From JALORV01 sp963703945 (GTDB lineage Bacteria; Pseudomonadota; Gammaproteobacteria; Burkholderiales; Burkholderiaceae_F): DNA of 64,000 nucleotides. The notes below the pieces were generated by a model, which searched no databases, had not been told where the DNA came from, and saw nothing but the letters and a program-made list of their open reading frames with translations. Shown here piece by piece: positions 26,336-33,452 of this stretch. Position 1 is the stretch's first letter, and each line of letters begins with the position of its first letter. The stretch is from positions 62,001 through 126,000 of the forward strand of contig CAVPGM010000012.1 in assembly GCA_963703945.1 (NCBI GenBank), read 5' to 3'. A program made the translations under genes and the position numbers.

Positions 26336-26377
26336 TTGGGTGGGGGTTCAGCGCACCCTGCGTGGCACAATCGCGCG

Positions 26378-26959
26378 GTGCCTGCTCCCCTTCGCATACT
26401 CGGCATCGACCCCGGACTGAACCGCACCGGTTACGGCGTCGTCGAGATCGCAGGCAGCCGGCTCTCGTCGCTCGCGGCCGGAGTCATCCGCGTGCCGCCG
26501 GGCGAACTGCATCAGCGGCTGGGGACGATCCTGGCACTGCTGACCGAAGTGATCCGCGAGACACGCCCGCAGGTCGCGACGATTGAAAAGGTGTTCGTCA
26601 GCATCAATCCGAAGTCGACTCTGCTGCTGGGTCAGGCACGTGGCGCGGCCATCTGCGCCGCGGTGAACGCCGGCCTCGCGGTGCATGAGTACGCAGCGTT
26701 GCAGATCAAGCAGGCGGTGGTCGGATTCGGTCAGGCCGACAAGCGACAGGTGCAGTCCATGGTGCAGCGCTTGCTGGCACTTGACGCGCTGCCGTCGTCC
26801 GACGCTGCGGATGCGCTGGCGTGCGCCATCTGCCACGCCCATTCGCGGCGCCTGCACGCGGCAATGAACGGTCCGGCTTCGGGTGCGGCGCCCGTTCGGC
26901 GGTCGGCGGCCGGCAACCGGCGTGCGTGGACTGCGCGAATTTCCGGAGGCGGCAAGTGA
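26378..26959 (+). CDS. ruvC: Holliday junction resolvase RuvC
   Basis: Endonuclease that cuts Holliday junctions moved by RuvAB; about 193 residues. The catalytic acidic residues are visible: Asp in ILGIDPGLNRTGYG (about residue 10), Glu in ATIEKVFVSINPKS (about 70), and the pair of Asp in SSDAADALACAICH (about 140). GTG 26378 is chosen because the conserved domain starts a few residues later. CACAAT at 26365-26370, very close to this start, resembles a -10, but this is weak. The C-terminal 35 residues are a low-conservation Ala/Arg tail. The stop overlaps the ruvA start. Confidence 0.94.
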   Translation: MPAPLRILGIDPGLNRTGYGVVEIAGSRLSSLAAGVIRVPPGELHQRLGTILALLTEVIRETRPQVATIEKVFVSINPKSTLLLGQARGAAICAAVNAGLAVHEYAALQIKQAVVGFGQADKRQVQSMVQRLLALDALPSSDAADALACAICHAHSRRLHAAMNGPASGAAPVRRSAAGNRRAWTARISGGGK

Positions 26960-27534
26960 TCGGACGGCTGGCCGGCGTGCTGGTCGACAAGAGTCCGCCC
27001 AGCGTGATGGTCGATGTCGGCGGCGTCGGCTACGAAGTGGACGTGCCGATGAGCACGTTCTACCAGCTGCCGGCCGTATCGGAGCCGGTGACGCTGCTGA
27101 CTCATCTGGTCGTGCGGGAGGACGCGCACCAGCTCTACGGATTTGCGACGGCAGCCGAGCGCGGCGCGTTTCGTGAGCTGATCCGCATCTCGGGCGTCGG
27201 TGCGCGCACGGCGCTCGCGGTGCTCTCCGGGCTTTCAGTGACCGAACTGGCCCAGGCGATCACGCTGCAGGAAAGCGGCCGCCTTACGCGCATTCCGGGC
27301 ATCGGCAAGAAGACCGCCGAGCGCCTGCTGCTGGAGCTCAAGGGCAAGCTCGGCGCCGAACTCGGAACGCCAAGCTCACCGGCGGTGGCCGGCCCGGCGT
27401 CAGACGTGATCCATGCCCTGCTGGCGCTGGGCTATAACGAACGCGAAGCCGCTGGTGCGGTGCGACAGTTGCCGGCCGCAACCGGAGTCTCGGACGGAAT
27501 CAGGCTCGCCCTAAAATCGCTCGCCAAGGGCTGA
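26956..27534 (+). CDS. ruvA: Holliday junction DNA helicase subunit RuvA
   Basis: Junction-binding tetramer that loads RuvB; 192 residues. GTG 26956 overlaps the ruvC stop by four bases and is preceded by GGAGGC around 26944-26949. The protein starts MIGRLAGVLVDKSPPSVMVDVGGVGYEV, the family N-terminal OB domain. The two helix-hairpin-helix motifs are seen at about residues 70-130 (ISGVGARTALAVLSGL and IPGIGKKTAERLLLELKGK). The C-terminal domain III (DVIHALLALGYNEREAAGAV) that contacts RuvB is intact. Confidence 0.96.
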   Translation: MIGRLAGVLVDKSPPSVMVDVGGVGYEVDVPMSTFYQLPAVSEPVTLLTHLVVREDAHQLYGFATAAERGAFRELIRISGVGARTALAVLSGLSVTELAQAITLQESGRLTRIPGIGKKTAERLLLELKGKLGAELGTPSSPAVAGPASDVIHALLALGYNEREAAGAVRQLPAATGVSDGIRLALKSLAKG

Positions 27535-27548
27535 TCCAGCGGAGTCCA

Positions 27549-28583
27549 GTGATCAACGCCGACCGCATCGTTGCCGCCAATCCGACCTCACCCAACGAGG
27601 AGGCGATCGAGCGGGCGTTGCGCCCCGCCACGCTGGCCGAGTACGTCGGGCAGCCGAAGGTGCGCGAACAGCTCGACATCTTCATCCGCGCCGCACGCAA
27701 TCGCGGCGAAGCGCTCGACCATCTGCTGCTGTTCGGACCGCCGGGACTCGGCAAGACCACGCTGGCACATATCGTCGCGCGCGAAATGGGGGTCAACCTC
27801 AGGCAGACCTCGGGTCCGGTGCTCGAGCGGCCCGGTGACCTGGCGGCCTTGCTGACGAATCTCGATAAGAACGATGTGCTTTTCATCGACGAGATTCACC
27901 GTCTGTCGCCGATCGTCGAGGAGATCCTGTATCCGGCGCTGGAGGACTTCCAGATCGACATCATGATCGGCGAGGGGCCGGCCGCGCGCTCGATCAAGCT
28001 CGACCTGCCACCGTTCACGCTGGTCGGCGCCACGACACGTGCAGGCATGCTGACCAATCCGTTGCGCGACCGGTTCGGCATCGTGGCGCGGCTTGAGTTC
28101 TATTCGGCCGAGGACCTGACATTGATCGTCAGCCGTTCGGCGCGGCTGCTGCATGCATCGATCACCGCCGACGGCGCGCAGGAGATCGCACGTCGGTCGC
28201 GCGGAACGCCGCGAGTGGCCAACCGGCTGCTGCGGCGCGTTCGCGACTACGCCGAGGTCCGCGGCACGGGAGACATCGACCAGGCGACTGCGGATGCCGG
28301 GCTCGCGATGCTCGAAGTCGATCGCCTCGGCCTCGACCTGATGGACCGCAAGCTGCTGCTGGCCGTGATTGAACGCTTTTCCGGCGGCCCGGTCGGCATC
28401 GACAGCCTCGCCGCGGCAGTTGGCGAGGAGCGCGATACGCTGGAGGACGTCATCGAGCCCTATCTGATCCAGCAGGGCATGCTGCAGCGGACTCCGCGCG
28501 GTCGGGTGGCAGCCATCGAGGCCTATCGGCACTTTGGGCGGGCCGAACCCCGTGCGCTAGGATCCGTAGGCGACTTGCTCTAG
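27549..28583 (+). CDS. ruvB: Holliday junction branch-migration ATPase RuvB
   Basis: AAA+ motor of branch migration, 344 residues. Walker A LLFGPPGLGKTTLAH is at about residue 62, Walker B FIDEIHRLSP at about 115, sensor I region LVGATTRAGML at about 158, and the C-terminal winged-helix domain includes GGPVGIDSLAAAVGE and RTPRGRVA. GTG 27549 lies 14 bases after the ruvA stop. The last gene of ruvCAB; the 248-base gap after it separates it from the tonB operon. Confidence 0.97.
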   Translation: MINADRIVAANPTSPNEEAIERALRPATLAEYVGQPKVREQLDIFIRAARNRGEALDHLLLFGPPGLGKTTLAHIVAREMGVNLRQTSGPVLERPGDLAALLTNLDKNDVLFIDEIHRLSPIVEEILYPALEDFQIDIMIGEGPAARSIKLDLPPFTLVGATTRAGMLTNPLRDRFGIVARLEFYSAEDLTLIVSRSARLLHASITADGAQEIARRSRGTPRVANRLLRRVRDYAEVRGTGDIDQATADAGLAMLEVDRLGLDLMDRKLLLAVIERFSGGPVGIDSLAAAVGEERDTLEDVIEPYLIQQGMLQRTPRGRVAAIEAYRHFGRAEPRALGSVGDLL

Positions 28584-28641
28584 ATACGCCGTGGTCCGGT
28601 TATCGCGGAAGCAATTGCGTTCCCCGGCGCGCTCGTTGCAC

Positions 28642-28695
28642 TAGAATCGCCGGCTTTGCGAAAGGCGGGCCGACGGCATTAGAATCGCCGGCTTT
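28642..28695 (+). promoter_or_regulatory. Tandem TAGAAT-containing repeat upstream of tonB
   Basis: TAGAATCGCCGGCTTT occurs twice, at 28642-28657 and 28680-28695, with a period of 38 bases. Each copy carries a -10-like TAGAAT. The copies lie 137-190 bases before the tonB start in the ruvB-tonB gap. They could be duplicated promoters or operator sites. No Fur-box-like palindrome was recognised. The rest of the gap (28584-28831) shows no gene. Confidence 0.35.
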
Positions 28696-28831
28696 TCGCG
28701 CGGATCCCTTCCAGCCAAAGGCGCGCCAAAAGCGCAGGCAGGGACAGCGGAGTGGACGCTACGCCCAACAAGAGCAGCGTCCGAACGAGGCCACGCGACA
28801 GACGAGGCACCGCAATGCACGAGGCAGCGCC

Positions 28832-29476
28832 ATGAATTATGCAGAGCAGCAGCGCAATCCGGGTCGTCACCTGATCGGGACATCGGCCGTGGTGTTGTTG
28901 CACGTCGTGGTTATCTACGCACTGGTCACCGGCCTCGCGCGCAAAGTTGTTGAAGTCGTCAAGGGGCCGATCGAAGTCAAGGTGATCGAGGAGGTCATCA
29001 AGAAGCCGCCGCCGCCGCCCGACGTCGTCCCGCCGCCGCCCAAGATGGCGGCGCCACCGCCGCCGTTCATCCCGCCGCCGGAAATCACTATCGCGTCGCC
29101 GCCGAACCCCGCTCCGGCGATTTCCGCCGTCACGCAGGAAGCGCCGCCCGGTCCGCAGGCGCCCGTCATCGCGCGTCCGACCGAGACTCCCGCGCCCGCA
29201 CCCGCGGTGCGCAGCGCGCGCGTGGCCTGCCCGAACTATCTCGAGGTGATGCAGGCGATCGCCTACCCAAAGGACGCGCTGCGAGACAGCATCGAGGGCG
29301 AAGTCGTCATCGAGTTCACGGTCACTGCGTCGGGGCAGGTCAAGGACGCGATCATCAAGTCATCGACCAACCGGGTGTTCAACCGGGCGTCGACAGCCGC
29401 CGTTTCTCAGCTGTCCTGCCAGGGTCAGGGACAGGACGTGCGAGTGATGGCCCCGATCAGTTTCAAGCTTCGTTAA
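28832..29476 (+). CDS. tonB: Energy transducer TonB
   Basis: Inner-membrane-anchored periplasmic protein that passes proton-motive energy from ExbBD to outer-membrane receptors; 214 residues. One N-terminal signal-anchor helix (about residues 17-36) is followed by a Pro-rich periplasmic spacer (about 50-125, with several PPPPP runs). The C-terminal TonB domain (about 135-214) contains YPKDALRDSIEGEVVIEF and ends MAPISFKLR. Two cysteines (RVACPNY and QLSCQGQG) bracket this domain and could form a disulfide. It heads a run tonB-exbB-exbD-exbD-TPR on one strand. Confidence 0.92.
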   Translation: MNYAEQQRNPGRHLIGTSAVVLLHVVVIYALVTGLARKVVEVVKGPIEVKVIEEVIKKPPPPPDVVPPPPKMAAPPPPFIPPPEITIASPPNPAPAISAVTQEAPPGPQAPVIARPTETPAPAPAVRSARVACPNYLEVMQAIAYPKDALRDSIEGEVVIEFTVTASGQVKDAIIKSSTNRVFNRASTAAVSQLSCQGQGQDVRVMAPISFKLR

Positions 29477-29571
29477 CCGGCGGGAGCAGGGCTGACCGGA
29501 TCCTGGCGCTACCGCGCCGCGCAAAATTTCCGCTTGTCCCCATGCCCCATCTTCCACCAGGAGATTCAGCA

Positions 29572-30450
29572 ATGATTTCGATGATCCGTCGCCGAGCGGC
29601 CGCCTTGGCGGTCCTGCTGGCTGTTGCAGGATTTGCGGTACCCACTGCCGTGATGGCGCAGCAGGACGCGCAGAAGGCTGCTCCGGCAGCCGAAGCTGCC
29701 GCGCCGGCCGCTACTCCGGCGCCGGCGGTACCGCCGCCTGCTCCAGTGCCCACCGTGACCAAGGAAACCGTCGAAAACCCGTACGGCCTGGAAGCGCTCT
29801 GGCGTCAGGGCGACTTCGTCTCCAGGGGCACGCTGATCATCCTGGTCATCATGTCGATGGGCAGCTGGTACATCATCTTCGTCAAGCTGTGGGAGCAGTT
29901 CAAGCTGATGCGCGAAAGCCGCGAGATGTCGGCGGCTTTCTGGAAATCGTCGTCACTGCGCGATGGTGCCAAGAAGCTCAAGTCGGTCAGCGCATTCCGC
30001 TACATCGCGGAAAGCGGGATCGAGGCCAACGAGCATCACGAGGGTGCAATGACCGAGAACATCGACCTCAATACCTGGGTGACGATGTCGGTGCAGCGCG
30101 CAGTCGACACGGTGCAAAGCCGCCTGCAGGACGGGCTCGCGTTCCTCGCGACGGTGGGCTCGACGGCGCCCTTCGTCGGCCTGTTCGGAACCGTGTGGGG
30201 CATCTATCACGCGCTGACGGCGATCGGTATCGCCGGTCAGGCCTCGATCGACAAGGTCGCCGGGCCGGTCGGTGAGGCGCTGATCATGACGGCGATGGGT
30301 CTTGCCGTCGCGGTGCCGGCGGTGATGGGCTACAACTGGCTGGTCCGCCGCAACAAGGTCGCGATGGATCACGTGCGCACGTTTGGTGCCGATCTGCACG
30401 CCGTGCTGCTCGGACGCAAGATCGAACTGAGGGCTGCGCCGGCGCGTTGA
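29572..30450 (+). CDS. exbB: MotA/TolQ/ExbB proton channel family protein ExbB
   Basis: Stator subunit of the TonB motor, about 292 residues. ATG 29572 follows CAGGAGA and starts a cleavable-looking signal peptide (to about residue 26, ending VMAQQ), then an Ala/Pro-rich periplasmic stretch (to about 60). Three membrane helices follow: about 84-104 (TLIILVIMSMGSWYIIFVKL), about 185-210 (FLATVGSTAPFVGLFGTVWG) and about 230-255 (EALIMTAMGLAVAVPAVMGY). These last two carry the family-defining residues. The extended N-terminus is typical of ExbB forms with a signal sequence. Confidence 0.93.
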   Translation: MISMIRRRAAALAVLLAVAGFAVPTAVMAQQDAQKAAPAAEAAAPAATPAPAVPPPAPVPTVTKETVENPYGLEALWRQGDFVSRGTLIILVIMSMGSWYIIFVKLWEQFKLMRESREMSAAFWKSSSLRDGAKKLKSVSAFRYIAESGIEANEHHEGAMTENIDLNTWVTMSVQRAVDTVQSRLQDGLAFLATVGSTAPFVGLFGTVWGIYHALTAIGIAGQASIDKVAGPVGEALIMTAMGLAVAVPAVMGYNWLVRRNKVAMDHVRTFGADLHAVLLGRKIELRAAPAR

Positions 30451-30471
30451 GCGTCGGCGACGGAGAGCGCC

Positions 30472-30903
30472 ATGGCAATGAATGTCGGGGCCGCGGAAGG
30501 CGGCGAAGACGAAGCCATCTCTACCATCAACACCACGCCGCTGGTCGACGTGATGCTGGTGCTGCTGATCATCTTCCTGGTGACGATTCCGGTCATCACC
30601 CAGTCGATTCCGCTCAAGCTGCCGGAGGAGATCAATCTTCCGCGGCAGACCAAGCCGGAAAACATCGAAATCGCTGTGACCAAGGATGGCGATGTCTACT
30701 GGGGCATGCAGCCGGTGCGCGACAACGAAGACCTGGTGGAGCGACTGAAGAGGGTCGCCGTGCAGCAGCCGCAGCCGGAGGTGCACATCCGCGGCGACCT
30801 GGCCGGGCGTTACGAATTCGTCGGTCGAGTGGTGTTTGCCTGCCAGCGGGCCGGGATCCAGAAGATCGGCTTCGTTACCGAGCCGCCGCCGCGTGGCGGC
30901 TGA
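30472..30903 (+). CDS. exbD: Biopolymer transport protein ExbD (first copy)
   Basis: Proton-channel subunit with one membrane helix, 143 residues. The family motif NTTPLVDVMLVLLIIFLVTI at about residues 20-40 includes the essential Asp (LVDVML). The periplasmic domain follows (IEIAVTKDGDVYW to VHIRGDL). It is one of two tandem exbD copies; the two share the MAMNVG start and the NTTPLxDVMLVLL helix but differ in the periplasmic part, so they arose by duplication and diverged. It lies 21 bases after exbB. Confidence 0.93.
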   Translation: MAMNVGAAEGGEDEAISTINTTPLVDVMLVLLIIFLVTIPVITQSIPLKLPEEINLPRQTKPENIEIAVTKDGDVYWGMQPVRDNEDLVERLKRVAVQQPQPEVHIRGDLAGRYEFVGRVVFACQRAGIQKIGFVTEPPPRGG

Positions 30904-30932
30904 TCGCCGCCGGCGCCTCGAGGAGAATTCCA

Positions 30933-31364
30933 ATGGCTATGAATGTCGGTACGGGTGGCGGTTCGCAGGATCCGGACGTGATGGTTGACATCAACACCAC
31001 GCCGCTGATCGACGTGATGCTGGTCCTGCTGGTGATGCTGATCATCACGATCCCGATCCAGCTTCACTCGGTCAATCTGAACATGCCGGTCGGCACGCCA
31101 CCGCCGCCGACCGAGAAGCCGCAGGTCATCACGGTCGACGTCGATTTCGACGGAACCATTTTCTGGAACGGCGACATCGTTCCCGACAAGCCGACGCTGG
31201 AAGCGAAGCTGATCGATGCGGCGGCGCAGCCGGTGCAGCCCGAGGTTCATCTGCGGCCGAACAAACTCGCCGAATACAAGGACGTCGCCGCCGTGATGGC
31301 CGCCGCCCAGCGCCTCGGCGTCATCAAGCTGGGGCTGGTGGGCAACGAGCAGTTCGTCCGCTAG
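30933..31364 (+). CDS. exbD2: Biopolymer transport protein ExbD (second copy)
   Basis: Second ExbD, 143 residues, from ATG 30933 (AGGAG just upstream at 30921-30925). The helix NTTPLIDVMLVLLVMLIITI carries the essential Asp. The periplasmic domain contains a Pro run (GTPPPPTEKPQVITVDVDFDGTIFW) and VHLRPNKLAEYKDVAAVMAAAQRLG. Double exbD operons are known in Xanthomonas and in Burkholderiales, where the second copy can be needed only for some substrates; the role here cannot be read from the sequence. Confidence 0.92.
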   Translation: MAMNVGTGGGSQDPDVMVDINTTPLIDVMLVLLVMLIITIPIQLHSVNLNMPVGTPPPPTEKPQVITVDVDFDGTIFWNGDIVPDKPTLEAKLIDAAAQPVQPEVHLRPNKLAEYKDVAAVMAAAQRLGVIKLGLVGNEQFVR

Positions 31365-31379
31365 CGCGGAGATCCGCTG

Positions 31380-32628
31380 ATGCGACACATTCGTAGACCC
31401 GGTCGAGCATTGCGCGCGACCGCTGCCGCTGCTGTCATCGCCGCTGCGTTCGGGATTCAGCCCGGACCGCAGGGCGTCGGCTGGTCCGTCGCCAGGGCGC
31501 AGGAAGCGGTCCGACCCGAAGTAGGCAAGCCGCTGCAGGCGGCCCGCGACCTCTACAAGCAGGGCAAGTACAAGGAAGCACTCGCCAAGGTGCGCGAGGC
31601 TGAAGCCGTGCCAAACCGGACCGCGCAGGAAAACCACCTGATTGAGCAGATGCGCGCGGCAGTCGCGGCGCCAGGCCGGTGATACCGAGCAGGCGATCAA
31701 GGCGTCGCAGGCGCTGCTGGCTTCGGGCAAGCTGTCCGAAGCAGAACAGGCGCGCCACGCGGCAAATCTGGCGAGTCTGTACTACCGCAATCGCGACTTC
31801 GCCAATGCAGCCAAGTGGGCCGACCGCGCGCTCAAAGCGAATCCCGGCGACTCGGCGATGCGCAGCCTGCAGATCCAGTCCCTCTATCAGGCAGGCGATT
31901 TCCAGGCGGCGTCGCGCGAAGCGCTCGAGGACGTGCAGGCGGCGGAGAAGGCCGGGCGCGCTCCGCCCGAAGACCGTCTGCAGCTGCTCGCCAACGTGGC
32001 CTCGAAGGGCAATGACCGCAGCGCCTACCTAGTCGCGCTCGAACGCCTGGTTACCTACTACCCGAAGCGCGAGTACTGGGCCGACCTGCTGCGCAGGATC
32101 GAGTCGAAGCCCGGTTTCTCCAATCGGCTGACGCTTGACGTGCTGCGGCTGCGACTCGCGACCAGGACGCTCGAGTCGGCGAATGACTACAGCGAGATGG
32201 CACAGCTAGCGCTGCAGCAGGGCCAGGCGGCAGAAGCGAAGAAGATCCTCGACGAGGGCTTTGCCGCGGGCATACTCGGCAAGGGAGCGGAAGCCGAACG
32301 CCAGAAGCGCCTGCTCGCGCTGGCGACGCAGAAGGCCAACGATGCAGGCCGCGATCTCGCGACCGCCGAGGGTGAAGCCACGGCCGATGCGAATGCGATG
32401 GTGCGTATCGGGCTGGCCTACACGGGTTTGGGCCAGTACGACAAGGGAATCGCGCTGATGCAGAAGGGCATCGCCAAGGGGGGACTCAAGAATCCCGACG
32501 ATGCCCGCCTGCATCTGGGCATCGCGTACTTGCGCGCCGGTAACAAGGCGAAGGCGGTCGAGACATTCCGCACGGTCAAGGGGACCGACGGCGCGGCCGA
32601 CCTGGCGCGGCTCTGGATGCGCGTCTGA
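31380..32628 (+). CDS. Tetratricopeptide-repeat periplasmic protein (one frame break)
   Basis: Secreted TPR protein at the end of the tonB-exb run. ATG 31380 starts a signal peptide (hydrophobic core around residues 12-25, cleavage near VARAQEA). The first TPR (LYKQGKYKEALAKVREAEAV) is followed by a frame break near 31670; the protein continues in the next frame from QAGDTEQAIKASQALLASGKL to the stop at 32628. More TPR-like units appear at YRNRDFANAAKWADRALKANP, YTGLGQYDKGIALMQKGIAKG and YLRAGNKAKAVETFRTVKG. Restored length is about 415 residues. TPR genes after exbD are common in related bacteria, but the function is not established. The break is probably a sequence error. Confidence 0.8.
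32592..32627 (+). repeat. Direct repeat copy 1 (3' end of the TPR gene)
   Basis: Covers the last codons of the TPR gene. The same sequence, CGCGGCCGACCTGGCGCGGCTCT followed by GGATGCGCGTC, recurs at 33312-33347 in the same orientation with a two-base CT insertion. The two copies bracket the soxX-like gene. Confidence 0.7.
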
Positions 32629-32655
32629 TACGGCCGCGAGTCCGGCCCGAATGAA

Positions 32656-32672
32656 GCGCCCCTGCGGGGCGC
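32656..32672 (+). terminator. Hairpin after the TPR gene
   Basis: GCGCCCC (32656-32662), loop TGC, GGGGCGC (32666-32672), 28 bases after the TPR stop. The T content behind it is weak (GCTTGATATT), so it is a possible terminator only. Confidence 0.4.
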
Positions 32673-32727
32673 GCTTGATATTCAATCGGTGATCGCCGTG
32701 CCGCGCCTTGCGGCCGCACCGCGTTGA

Positions 32728-33159
32728 CTACTTCTTCAGAGTCGACAGGTAGGCTACGACGTCCTCGACCTCCGCCGCGTTCAATGCTGGCCCGCTGCCC
32801 CCTAGGCCGCCCGAGCGATGAAAGCTGGGCATGACCGTACCGCGGGTGATCCGTGCATAGTCGACCACCGACAAACGCAGCTGCGCAACCGTTAGTGCCG
32901 CACCGACTCCGTCGAGCGCCGGCGCGCTCGTGCCTCCGGGTTGCAGATCCTTGTCTTTGATCGAGTGGCAGGTCAGGCAATTTGCAGCGCCGCGCTTCGC
33001 CAGCAGGGCACGGCCACGCGCCGCATCGCCGGGCTTGCCGGTCAATGACTGCGGTATCCCGTCGCCTTCGACCTTGAAGTTAGCCACCTGACTGAATGCG
33101 CCACCGGCCAATGCGAACGAGGTTGCCAGCGCGAGGGTGAATTTCGGCAAGGTGTTCAT
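32728..33159 (-). CDS. SoxX-like monoheme cytochrome c
   Basis: Periplasmic c-type cytochrome, 143 residues, with a signal peptide (about residues 1-23, ending GGAFS). The heme motif is CLTCH (about residue 65) and a likely distal Met is in RGTVMPSFHR (about 110). The segments GDAARGRALL, NCLTCHSIKD, LDGVGAALTVAQLRLSVVDYARI and LNAAEVEDVVAYLSTLKK match the pattern of SoxX, the partner of SoxA in thiosulfate oxidation. No soxA, soxYZ or soxB is in the window, so the Sox function is not proven; a general class I cytochrome is the alternative. It stands alone on the minus strand, bracketed by direct repeats. Confidence 0.78.
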   Translation of the reverse strand: MNTLPKFTLALATSFALAGGAFSQVANFKVEGDGIPQSLTGKPGDAARGRALLAKRGAANCLTCHSIKDKDLQPGGTSAPALDGVGAALTVAQLRLSVVDYARITRGTVMPSFHRSGGLGGSGPALNAAEVEDVVAYLSTLKK

Positions 33160-33311
33160 GTGCTTTCGGGTTGCCCGCTCCGTGAACATGACCCAGGCGT
33201 CCGCAACGTCCGCCGGTAACAGCCCAAGCGCAATAATGCTAGTCTGAAACGGTCACGGGCGGCTGTATTGGCGCAGGGCAAGCTGTCCCTTCGGCGCTAC
33301 AACACTCAGCA

Positions 33312-33347
33312 CGCGGCCGACCTGGCGCGGCTCTCTGGATGCGCGTC
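33312..33347 (+). repeat. Direct repeat copy 2 (duplicated TPR 3' end)
   Basis: Second copy of the TPR 3'-end sequence, 720 bases from the first, with a CT insertion in the CTCT run. It lies outside any gene. A strong terminator-like hairpin follows about 60 bases later, as might be expected after the original 3' end of the operon. Confidence 0.7.
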
Positions 33348-33401
33348 GGCTGATCGTTGCCGAGGGCGGCGGCCACCTCGGGCCGCGCTGACCGTACCGG
33401 C

Positions 33402-33436
33402 CAAAAAGAAGCCCGCCTTTCGGCGGGCTTTGATTT
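33402..33436. terminator. Bidirectional rho-independent terminator
   Basis: AAGCCCGCC (33409-33417), loop TTTC, GGCGGGCTT (33422-33430). A T-rich tract follows on plus (TGATTTT) and an A run precedes it (CCAAAAAG), which gives a T run when read from the minus strand. It sits just after the 3' end of the TonB-dependent receptor gene and can end that transcript; on plus it can end the exb/TPR transcript. Confidence 0.75.
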
Positions 33437-33452
33437 TGCAGGACCGTCCCGA

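Noticed and set aside
28990..29110. Proline-codon runs (CCGCCGCCG) as a microsatellite
   Set aside because: They encode the usual Pro-rich periplasmic spacer of TonB.
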